From Alistipes indistinctus YIT 12060 (GTDB taxonomy: Bacteria; Bacteroidota; Bacteroidia; Bacteroidales; Rikenellaceae), in contig NZ_CP102250.1 in the NCBI RefSeq assembly GCF_025144995.1, forward strand, positions 992,001-1,056,000: DNA of 64,000 nucleotides, written 5' to 3'. The translations under genes were made by a program, and so were the position numbers. Under the pieces are notes generated by a model. The model ran no database searches and was not told the DNA's origin. It worked only from the letters and a program-made list of their open reading frames with translations. This document shows positions 56,860-64,000 of the stretch, piece after piece (positions within the stretch are counted from its first letter, which is position 1; every line of letters starts with the position of its first letter).

Positions 56860-58335
56860 ATGCAGCAAACCGTCATCCTCACCCTCCTCGACCTGATCAG
56901 CCTGAAAGGCATTTTTAGTTTCGGCTACGTGCTTTTCGTGCTCATCACCATCGGCGTAATCATTCACGACAAACGCGACCCGGTCAAAGCACTCTCGTGG
57001 ATCGTCGTGCTGATCCTGCTGCCCGTCGCGGGTTTCCTGCTCTATATCGTTTTCGGACGCAACCACCGCAAGGAGAAGCTGTTCAACCGCAAAGAGCTGC
57101 ACGACCTGGAACAGATCGACGAGATGAGCCGCGAGCAGGTCTACGCGATCAACAACGCGGCGTTGCTGCTGCGCAGCGAAATCACCGAAAACCGCGACAT
57201 CATCACGCTGTTGCTCAACAGCAACAAAGCCCTGCTGACCAACCACAACCGCATCCGCGTACTGAACAACGGCACCGTTACCTTCGACGAGATCAAAGCA
57301 GCCCTGCGCGGCGCCCGTTCGTCGATCCACCTTGAATATTATATTATCGAAGACGATCCGCTGGGCCGGGAGATCGCGGAGATCCTGATCGGGAAAGCCC
57401 GGGAAGGGGTCGAAGTGCGCCTGATTTACGACGACGTAGGCAGCTGGGGCCTGAGCAGGCGCTATATCCGACACCTGCGCAATGCGGGCGTGGAAGTGCA
57501 ATGCTTTATGCGCGTCGTTTTCCCGTGGCTGACCAGCAAAGTCAACTACCGCAACCACCGCAAAATTCTGGTCGTAGACGGCCACATCGGCTTTACGGGC
57601 GGCATCAACATCGCCCAGCGCTACCTGACCGGCACGAAGATGGGCCCGTGGCGCGACACGCACCTCAAACTCGAAGGCGAAGCGGTACGGATGCTGCAGA
57701 TCGTTTTTATGACCGACTGGTACTTCGTCAGCAAACAGCAGCTTACCGACCACGCCAAATACCTGCCCCCGACGACGGTTCGCGACGAATGCCTCGTCCA
57801 GATCGCCACTTCGGGCCCCGATTCGGACTGGGCCTCTATCATGCAGGCTTTTTTCGCCGCCATCACGCGCGCCCAGCACCACATCTATATATCATCGCCC
57901 TACTTCACCCCGAACGAGGCAGTGCTGACGGCGATCAAAGTGGCAGCCCTCAGCGGTATCGACGTACGGATCATGATCCCGAGCCGTTCGGACTCCAAAA
58001 TCGTCTACTGGGCATCCCGTTCGTATATCGGGGAACTGATCGACGCAAACGTGAAAGTATACCTCTACCGGAAGGGATTCAACCACTCAAAACTGATCAT
58101 GATCGACGGAGTGTTCGCATCGGTGGGTACGGCCAATATGGATATGCGCAGTTTCGAAGACAATTTCGAGGTGTCGGCCATCATCTACGACCGCCGCATC
58201 ACCGAAGAGCTGGAGGAACAATTCCTCGAAGACCTTTCGCGTTGCCGGCTCGTCACGCGCGAGTATTGGGAAACGCGCCCGGTCCTGCACAACATTTACG
58301 AAGCCGTGGCCCGGTTGTTCAGTCCGTTGCTTTAA
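56860..58335 (+). CDS. cls: Cardiolipin synthase
   Basis: Membrane phospholipase-D family enzyme of 491 residues that joins two phosphatidylglycerols, or a related pair, to make cardiolipin. Two N-terminal spans (about 15-65, FGYVLFVLITIGVIIHD and LSWIVVLILLPVAGFLLYIVFG) precede two PLD domains with complete HKD motifs: NHRKILVVDGHIGFTGG (about 232) and NHSKLIMIDGVFASVGTANMD (about 408). It is monocistronic, preceded by its own promoter. After its stop, 323 bases (58336-58658) hold no gene I can recognise and no clear terminator. Confidence 0.96.
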   Translation: MQQTVILTLLDLISLKGIFSFGYVLFVLITIGVIIHDKRDPVKALSWIVVLILLPVAGFLLYIVFGRNHRKEKLFNRKELHDLEQIDEMSREQVYAINNAALLLRSEITENRDIITLLLNSNKALLTNHNRIRVLNNGTVTFDEIKAALRGARSSIHLEYYIIEDDPLGREIAEILIGKAREGVEVRLIYDDVGSWGLSRRYIRHLRNAGVEVQCFMRVVFPWLTSKVNYRNHRKILVVDGHIGFTGGINIAQRYLTGTKMGPWRDTHLKLEGEAVRMLQIVFMTDWYFVSKQQLTDHAKYLPPTTVRDECLVQIATSGPDSDWASIMQAFFAAITRAQHHIYISSPYFTPNEAVLTAIKVAALSGIDVRIMIPSRSDSKIVYWASRSYIGELIDANVKVYLYRKGFNHSKLIMIDGVFASVGTANMDMRSFEDNFEVSAIIYDRRITEELEEQFLEDLSRCRLVTREYWETRPVLHNIYEAVARLFSPLL

Positions 58336-58618
58336 CATCCATCGGCCGGAAACATTTGCCGTCACCTGAGTATCGGCTCCGATTCAACCCAAACCATAGA
58401 GGATATTTATTCCCAACAGAAGTACAGTCCTTGACATCCCGGCGTATTTTTTGCGCTGGATAATACCGCCGTGCGGAAGAGTACAACCGTATCAAGACAC
58501 GAGACAGGCGTAAGGCAGGGCGAAACTGGTGTGGAACGACCTAAGAGCCGGGCGGGAACCCCATCCGGCACCGGGAAGAGCAACAGCATGAAATGATCCG
58601 AGTTATTACTATTTTTAC

Positions 58619-58626
58619 TACCTTTG
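58619..58626 (+). promoter_or_regulatory. Candidate -7 element of the 58659 barrel gene
   Basis: TACCTTTG matches TAnnTTTG, 32 bases before the ATG. No TTTG at -33. It is the only signal seen in the 58336-58658 gap. Confidence 0.5.
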
Positions 58627-58658
58627 AAACGTTGAATTTCCATTAAGTATTGAACGAT

Positions 58659-59306
58659 ATGATAAAAAAGAGCCTCCTGATCGGTTCGGCCCTGTTACTA
58701 CTGGCTGTTCTGGCCGCACCCGATGCCCAAGCCCTGAGTCCTATCCGCTTCGGCGTCAAAGCCGGTATCCAGACCCAATCGCTGAAAATGCAGGGCATGA
58801 ACTGGAACGAACTCTCGAAAAGCAATAACTTCGGCTACCAGTTGGGCGTCATGGCACAGGTGCCGCTGGGGCCGGTCTACCTGCAACCGGAAATCTTTTA
58901 CAGTTCGGCCCGATTCAAGTTGCAGGGCGACCTGCTGAATCCGGACGGCACCATGGCAGAGAGCGATGTTTCGGCCAAATACTCGGTCAATACCGTACAG
59001 CTCCCGGTACTGGTCGGCATCAAACTGCTGTTCCTGCGCGTATTCGCCGGTCCGTCGTTCAACCTGCTGACCGACACATCCAACAAATCGGGCAAAGAGG
59101 GGGTATCGTTCAACTCGAGCGTCACGAAGTCGGCCGTCGCATTCCAAGTCGGAGCCGGCGTCGAAATCGGCAAGTTCAATATCGATATCCGTTACGACGG
59201 ACAATTCAAGAAACCGGTGCAGACTTTTACCTTCGGCAAAAACTACACCGAGACGGTCAAAACCAAAATGAACAGCTGGCAGCTCAACTTGGGCTACTTC
59301 TTTTAA
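58659..59306 (+). CDS. Outer-membrane beta-barrel (porin-like) protein
   Basis: Protein of 215 residues with a signal peptide (MIKKSLLIGSALLLLAVLAAPDAQA) and an eight-stranded barrel pattern of the OMP_b-brl_2 type: RFGVKAGIQTQSL, FGYQLGVMAQVPLGPVYLQPEIFYSS, VQLPVLVGIKLLFLRVFAGPSFN, VAFQVGAGVEIGKFNIDIRYDG, and a terminal aromatic (LNLGYFF). ATG 58659 is used; the TTG at 58650 adds only three residues. Function unknown. phoH starts 21 bases after its stop, so they may share a transcript. Confidence 0.88.
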   Translation: MIKKSLLIGSALLLLAVLAAPDAQALSPIRFGVKAGIQTQSLKMQGMNWNELSKSNNFGYQLGVMAQVPLGPVYLQPEIFYSSARFKLQGDLLNPDGTMAESDVSAKYSVNTVQLPVLVGIKLLFLRVFAGPSFNLLTDTSNKSGKEGVSFNSSVTKSAVAFQVGAGVEIGKFNIDIRYDGQFKKPVQTFTFGKNYTETVKTKMNSWQLNLGYFF

Positions 59307-59327
59307 CCGGAGCGCCACCAAGATTAC

Positions 59328-60320
59328 ATGACAGAAAAAGTTATCCTGCTCGAAGGCGTCGACCCCGTTGAACTCTACGGTGCCGGCAACAGCAACATCG
59401 AAAAGATCAGCGCCAAATTTCCGAAGCTGAAAATCATCGCACGCGGTTCGTCGGTCAAGGTGATGGGCGAAGCCTCGGAGATCGGCCGTTTCGAGCAAAA
59501 GCTGACCGACCTGATCGATTATTACGGTCGCTACGGGCACCTTTCGGGCGAGGTGATCGACCAGGTTTACGACGGGGGAATGCCCAAGCGCGACGAAACG
59601 GCCGACAAGGATGCGATCGTATTCGGCAACAACGGCGTGATCGTCCGCGCCCGCACGGTGAACCAGCAAAAGCTGGTGCAGCTTTACGAACACAACGACC
59701 AGCTTTTCGCCGTCGGCCCCGCCGGTTCGGGCAAGACCTATACGGCCATCGCACTGGCCGTACGCGCATTGAAAAACAAAGAGGTCAAGCGCATTATCCT
59801 CACCCGGCCGGCCGTGGAAGCGGGTGAAAAGCTCGGCTTCCTGCCCGGCGACATGAAAGAGAAGCTCGACCCTTACCTGCAACCGCTTTACGATGCGCTC
59901 GACGACATGATCCCGGCAGCCAAGCTCAACAAATACATGGAAGAGGGCACCGTGCAAATCGCGCCGCTCGCCTTTATGCGCGGGCGCACGCTCGACAATG
60001 CGTTCGTCATCCTCGACGAGGCGCAGAACACCACCCTTTCCCAAATCAAGATGTTTCTCACCCGCATGGGCCGCAGCGCGCGTTTCATCGTCACGGGCGA
60101 CCTGACCCAAATCGACCTGGCCCGCAAAGCCGATTCGGGACTGAGCACCGTGATGAAACTGCTGCAAGGCATCGACGGCATCGGCATGGTCGAATTCGAC
60201 AACCGCGACATCATCCGCCACAGGCTGGTCAAATACATCGTCGAAGCGTTCGACAACCAGTCGAAGGCCTCCGAACCGGAATTATTCGCACAGGACAACA
60301 ACCCCGAGCGTTCAAATTAA
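59328..60320 (+). CDS. PhoH-family ATPase
   Basis: Cytoplasmic P-loop protein of 330 residues. An N-terminal KH-like part (about 1-100) precedes Walker [20 protein letters not shown] (about 129-147), the PhoH stretch [21 protein letters not shown], Walker [12 protein letters not shown] and SRFIVTGD-like [14 protein letters not shown]. PhoH proteins are linked to RNA metabolism, often near ybeY, which is not in this window. purC begins 13 bases after the stop, suggesting one operon. Confidence 0.95.
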   Translation: MTEKVILLEGVDPVELYGAGNSNIEKISAKFPKLKIIARGSSVKVMGEASEIGRFEQKLTDLIDYYGRYGHLSGEVIDQVYDGGMPKRDETADKDAIVFGNNGVIVRARTVNQQKLVQLYEHNDQLFAVGPAGSGKTYTAIALAVRALKNKEVKRIILTRPAVEAGEKLGFLPGDMKEKLDPYLQPLYDALDDMIPAAKLNKYMEEGTVQIAPLAFMRGRTLDNAFVILDEAQNTTLSQIKMFLTRMGRSARFIVTGDLTQIDLARKADSGLSTVMKLLQGIDGIGMVEFDNRDIIRHRLVKYIVEAFDNQSKASEPELFAQDNNPERSN

Positions 60321-60333
60321 AAAACATACAATC

Positions 60334-61287
60334 ATGGCAAAAGCAATCCTCAAGACAGATTTCCATTTCGACGGACAGAAAGACCTCTATGTCGGCAAAG
60401 TGCGCGACGTTTACAATATCGACGACAACTACCTGGTGATGGTGGTGAGCGACCGGATCTCGGCCTTCGACGTAGTGCTCCCCAAAGGCATCCCCTACAA
60501 AGGACAGGTCCTGAACCAGATCGCATCGAAATTCCTGGACGCGACTGCCGACATCTGTCCGAACTGGAAGATTGCTTCGCCCGACCCGATGGTCACCGTC
60601 GGCCACCGTTGCAAAGGCTTCCCGGTCGAGATGATCGTACGCGCCTACCTCACCGGCAGTTCGTGGCGCGATTACAAGGCCGGCGCCCGTGAAATCTGCG
60701 GCGTGCCCATTCCCGACGGCATGAAGGAGCACCAGAAATTCCCGCACCCGATCGTCACCCCGACCACGAAGGCCGAGATCGGCGAACACGACCAGAATAT
60801 CTCCAAAGAGGAGATTATTCGCAGCGGACTAGTGAGCAAAGAAGATTACGAAAAACTGGAAAAATACGCACTGGAACTTTTCGCACGCGGTACCGAGATC
60901 GCCGCGAAGCAGGGCCTGATCCTAGTCGACACGAAATACGAATTCGGCAAGAAGGACGGTGAGATCCTGCTGATGGACGAGATCCACACGCCCGACAGCT
61001 CGCGTTATTTCTATGCGGACGGCTATCAGGAGCGCTTCGACAAAGGCGAAGCGCAGCGCCAGCTTTCGAAGGAATTCGTACGCGAATGGCTGATGGAGCA
61101 CGGCTTCCAGGGGCGTCCGGGCGAACAAGTACCCGAAATGACCGACGAGTTCGTGACCAGCGTCAGCGACCGCTACATCGAACTGTACGAACACATAACC
61201 GGCGAAAAATTCGTCAAGGACGACACCGACGACATCCTCGACCGGATCGAAAACAATACGAAAAACATGCTTGCCCGGCTGAAATAG
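60334..61287 (+). CDS. purC: SAICAR synthase (phosphoribosylaminoimidazole-succinocarboxamide synthase)
   Basis: Purine-pathway enzyme of 317 residues that couples aspartate to CAIR with ATP. It shows [60 protein letters not shown] and the late [18 protein letters not shown]. The length is that of the longer Bacteroidota/yeast-type enzyme rather than the roughly 240-residue E. coli form. Other pur genes are not nearby. The 222 bases to pepD hold a weak 70-codon frame that I do not accept as a gene. Confidence 0.97.
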   Translation: MAKAILKTDFHFDGQKDLYVGKVRDVYNIDDNYLVMVVSDRISAFDVVLPKGIPYKGQVLNQIASKFLDATADICPNWKIASPDPMVTVGHRCKGFPVEMIVRAYLTGSSWRDYKAGAREICGVPIPDGMKEHQKFPHPIVTPTTKAEIGEHDQNISKEEIIRSGLVSKEDYEKLEKYALELFARGTEIAAKQGLILVDTKYEFGKKDGEILLMDEIHTPDSSRYFYADGYQERFDKGEAQRQLSKEFVREWLMEHGFQGRPGEQVPEMTDEFVTSVSDRYIELYEHITGEKFVKDDTDDILDRIENNTKNMLARLK

Positions 61288-61509
61288 CCGCCGGATGATC
61301 GTCGGCAGAGGGGCCCGGGACTACCGGATCATCGTTGCATTCCGGCTCGGAATATCCGGCACCGGAGTTCAGGCCCGGACCGCACGCAGTTTCGGAACAT
61401 CAGCATTCAAAGGATTCGACGCGCTCGAAAACCGCATTCCGACAAATTCCGGGCTCGCATCGCAAGGCGACGTTTTGACAATTACTGACACGGATAAAAC
61501 CAGATAATC

Positions 61510-62970
61510 ATGGATAAAAACATAGCAGCACTCGCACCGCATGAGGTGTGGAAACAATTTGCCGCCCTGTGCGCGATTCCCCGTCCGTCGGGCCACGAAA
61601 CCGCCGTTCGCGACTATCTGATCGCCCAGGGCAACTCTTTCGGGATCGAATGCTTCGCCGACGAGGCGGGCAATGTGATCATGCGCAAACCGGCCACTCC
61701 CGGCATGGAGGACCGCAAGGGCATCATCCTGCAAGCGCACATGGATATGGTGCCGCAGAAAAACAACGACAAAACGTTCGATTTCACCAAAGATCCGATC
61801 GAAGCCTATATCGACGGCGAATGGGTAACGGCCAACGGCACGACCCTCGGCGCCGACAACGGAATGGGTCTGGCAGCGATACTCGCCGTGATGGGATCGA
61901 AGACACTGAAGCACGGACCGCTCGAAGCGCTGATCACCGCATCGGAAGAGACCGGCATGGACGGCGCATTCGGCCTGAAACCCGGCGTACTGCAAGGGGA
62001 CATCCTGCTGAACCTCGACTCGGAGGCGGAAGGCGAATTGTATGTCGGCTGCGCCGGAGGACTCGACCTGAACGTCTCGCTCACCTATAAGGAAGAGGCG
62101 GTTCCGGCAGGGCTCAAGCCGGTGAAAATCGAGGTGAAAGGGCTGCTCGGAGGTCACTCAGGCATCGAGATCATCCTCGAACGCGGCAACGCGAATAAAA
62201 TCATGGCCCGGCTTCTGTTGCATGCACAAAAAGAGTTCGGCCTGCGCCTCGCATCAATCGACGGAGGCGGGTTGCGCAATGCGATCCCGCGCGAAGCGAC
62301 AGCCGTGGCGCTGATCCCGCAAGAAAAACTCCAGACCTTCGGGGAGATGGTTAAAACGTTCGACACGCTGATCCGCGCCGAGCTCAAAGGGGTCGATGAC
62401 GGCGTTACGGTCACAGCCGGGGATACCTCTATGCCCGCATCGGTCATGGACACAGAAAGCCAGAACAGGTTGCTGAATGCCGTACAGGGCTGCCCCAACG
62501 GGGTGATCCGCATGAGCCCCTCGATGCCCGGGCTGGTACAAACCTCGACCAACCTCGCACGCGTCGTATCGGAGAACGGTACGGTACGAATGCAGGCGTT
62601 GCTTCGCAGTTCGGTAGACAGCGAGAAGGAGTACCTTGCTGAGACGATGACTTCGGTTTTCACGCTGGCCGGGGCAGTCGTCACGCCGAGCGGCGGTTAC
62701 TCGGGCTGGAATCCCAATATGGATTCGCCGATCCTGAAAACGATGACAGAATCTTACGAGGCGCTTTACGGCCGCAAGCCGGCTGTCATGGCGATCCACG
62801 CCGGACTGGAGTGCGGTATCCTGGGCGGCAAGTACCCGAACCTCGACATGATCTCGTTCGGACCTACGATCCGCTATCCGCACTCGCCGGATGAAAAGAC
62901 CGAAATCGCATCGGTCGGCAAGTTCTGGGATTACCTGTTGCATACGCTCTCGCACGTACCGCAGCGCTAA
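61510..62970 (+). CDS. pepD: Aminoacyl-histidine dipeptidase (M20C, PepD)
   Basis: Cytoplasmic di-zinc peptidase of 486 residues. Metal ligands and catalytic residues are visible in ILQAHMDMVPQ, TLGADNGMGLA, SEETGMDGAFGL, LNLDSEAEGELYVG and AIHAGLECGILGG, with the dimer-domain signature KGLLGGHSGIEI. The whole set and length match PepD, which hydrolyses Xaa-His and other dipeptides. It lies 18 bases before the lipid-kinase gene, so they may be co-transcribed. Confidence 0.96.
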   Translation: MDKNIAALAPHEVWKQFAALCAIPRPSGHETAVRDYLIAQGNSFGIECFADEAGNVIMRKPATPGMEDRKGIILQAHMDMVPQKNNDKTFDFTKDPIEAYIDGEWVTANGTTLGADNGMGLAAILAVMGSKTLKHGPLEALITASEETGMDGAFGLKPGVLQGDILLNLDSEAEGELYVGCAGGLDLNVSLTYKEEAVPAGLKPVKIEVKGLLGGHSGIEIILERGNANKIMARLLLHAQKEFGLRLASIDGGGLRNAIPREATAVALIPQEKLQTFGEMVKTFDTLIRAELKGVDDGVTVTAGDTSMPASVMDTESQNRLLNAVQGCPNGVIRMSPSMPGLVQTSTNLARVVSENGTVRMQALLRSSVDSEKEYLAETMTSVFTLAGAVVTPSGGYSGWNPNMDSPILKTMTESYEALYGRKPAVMAIHAGLECGILGGKYPNLDMISFGPTIRYPHSPDEKTEIASVGKFWDYLLHTLSHVPQR

Positions 62971-62988
62971 ACACAACTTCACAGGAAG

Positions 62989-64000
62989 ATGGAGAACGCC
63001 GACAAATGGTTTGCCATCGTCAACCCGGTCGCAGGCAGCGGCCGGGGACTGGCGGACTGGCCCCAAATCAGCAAACTGCTGCGCGACAACCATATCGTTC
63101 CGGAGTATGCCTTCACCGAGCGCAAGTACCATGCGATCGAACTGGCAGTCGAAGCGGTCAACAACGGTTTCCGCAAACTGATCGTCGTAGGCGGCGACGG
63201 CACGATCCACGAGGCCGTCAACGGCCTGTTCATCCAGAAAGCGGTGCCGACGCAGGACGTATTGCTGAGCGTAATCGCCGTAGGTACCGGCAACGACTGG
63301 ATCCGGATGTTCGGTATTCCGCGCAAATATTCCGAAGCGATCCGCGCGATCGTCGAGGGACACTCGTTCCTGCAGGACGTGGGAATGATCTCCTACTACC
63401 AGTCTTCCTACCGGCAAACCCGCTACATGGCCAACGTGGCGGGGGTGGGATTCGACGCAGCGGTCAACCGGCGCTACAACCACCTCAAGGAAGAGGGCAA
63501 ACGGGGTAAATGGCTCTACCTGTGGAGTACCCTCAAAGCGATCATGCGGTACAACTCCACCGGCGTAAAAGTTTACGTCGACGACCAACTGGTGGTTAAC
63601 GACCTGGTATACAGTGCCACGATCGGTATCGGCAAATACAACGGCGGCGGCATGCTGCAAACGCCGGACGCCGTGGCCGACGACGGACTGTTCGACCTGA
63701 CGGTGATCCGCCGGATGAACCCCTTGCAGGTGCTGTACAATTTCAAGGTCCTGTTCAACGGCCGCATCTACCGCCTGCACTCGACGAGCCTCAACCGGGG
63801 GCGTAAGATACACATCGAATCGTCACCCGAAATCGCCATAGAGGTGGACGGCGAAGCGCTCGGCTACTCACCTTTCGAGTTCGAGGTGATCGACCGGGCC
63901 GTACGGGTGGTCGTCTCCGAAAAGTTCATGCGCGAAGAGGCTGCCCGCCTGCAAGCCGTCTCCGCCGCCGGAACGGAAACGTCCCTGCAAACAGGAAATA
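62989..64000 (+). CDS. Diacylglycerol/sphingoid lipid kinase-like protein (3' end outside window)
   Basis: Lipid kinase of the DagK/YegS/BmrU family, 337 residues visible, frame open to the window end. The nucleotide-binding motif is KLIVVGGDGTIHEAVNGL (about 61-78), with NPVAGSGRG at the start and AVGTGNDWIRMF near 99. The C-terminal sandwich shows GIGKYNGGGMLQTPDAVADDGLFDL. The Ala/Thr-rich end suggests the stop is close. ATG 62989 follows pepD by 18 bases. Substrate may be diacylglycerol or a sphingoid base. Confidence 0.93.
   Translation, partial: MENADKWFAIVNPVAGSGRGLADWPQISKLLRDNHIVPEYAFTERKYHAIELAVEAVNNGFRKLIVVGGDGTIHEAVNGLFIQKAVPTQDVLLSVIAVGTGNDWIRMFGIPRKYSEAIRAIVEGHSFLQDVGMISYYQSSYRQTRYMANVAGVGFDAAVNRRYNHLKEEGKRGKWLYLWSTLKAIMRYNSTGVKVYVDDQLVVNDLVYSATIGIGKYNGGGMLQTPDAVADDGLFDLTVIRRMNPLQVLYNFKVLFNGRIYRLHSTSLNRGRKIHIESSPEIAIEVDGEALGYSPFEFEVIDRAVRVVVSEKFMREEAARLQAVSAAGTETSLQTGN

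Noticed and set aside
61295-61507. 70-codon frame between purC and pepD
   Set aside because: No hydrophobic segment, motif or promoter; residues look like random GC-rich coding.

Overview
The window (about 57% GC by eye, no rRNA, no CRISPR, no prophage or insertion sequence seen) looks like chromosome of a high-GC member of the Bacteroidales, most like Alistipes/Rikenellaceae. That assignment is inference. It rests on Bacteroidota promoter elements (TAnnTTTG at -7, often a TTTG-like -33 box 19-21 bp upstream), A-rich unstructured leaders without strong Shine-Dalgarno sequences, an ExbB-ExbD-ExbD-TonB cluster, a GlsA/GlsB-type glycine-lipid pair, DUF4396 and DUF4886 proteins, an eukaryote-like long IleS, and many exported glycosidases.

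Layout. 1-7.5 kb: three FtsX/MacB-type ABC permeases (the first cut by the window edge) and one ATPase. 7.7-9.7 kb: a FucP-type sugar symporter and a lipoprotein resembling the RbsD/FucU mutarotase family. 9.9-14.1 kb, minus strand: meso-diaminopimelate dehydrogenase, an adenosylhomocysteinase-like protein of unknown role, an exported MsrB-MsrA fusion and phosphoglycerate mutase. 14.4-20.4 kb: the TonB energising system followed by a PstS-like lipoprotein and a TPR protein. 20.5-23.0 kb: a GH36-type alpha-galactosidase gene broken by one extra G in a G7 tract. 23.3-26.5 kb: DUF4396, DUF5131, YjdJ/YjdI-like genes and a choloylglycine hydrolase-family enzyme. 26.8 kb: tRNA-Lys. 27-29.2 kb: a sialidase-family lipoprotein and a DUF4886 SGNH-like protein. 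29.3-36 kb, minus: RNase HI, a TraR/DksA protein, IleS, a DMT transporter and an M48 peptidase. 36.1-38.2 kb: GcvT and NudC. 38.5-44.4 kb, minus: an outer-membrane beta-barrel, a giant TPR protein and RsmH. 44.4-46.4 kb: two acyltransferases matching glycine-lipid synthesis. 46.7-48.7 kb, minus: a Fpg/Nei-like protein, TatC and TatA. 48.9-54.9 kb, minus: GH78 alpha-L-rhamnosidase and GH2 beta-galactosidase. 55.1-55.8 kb: a decayed SGNH hydrolase. 56-64 kb: GreA, cardiolipin synthase, an outer-membrane barrel, PhoH, PurC, PepD and a lipid kinase cut by the window end.

Themes. The segment mixes housekeeping genes with exported enzymes for glycan and bile-acid chemistry (fucose uptake, beta-galactose, alpha-galactose, rhamnose, sialic acid), consistent with a gut commensal. 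The points most worth a second look are the lipoprotein version of a fucose/ribose mutarotase-like fold beside FucP, the homopolymer frameshift in the GH36 gene, a terminator-like hairpin inside the greA leader, a phased GATRCCT repeat array and a 24-bp tandem duplication in two intergenic regions, the TonB cluster carrying a PstS-like protein without ABC partners, the TPR/beta-barrel pair, and a Fpg-like protein without the catalytic N-terminal proline. I did not find one unambiguous new multi-gene system.
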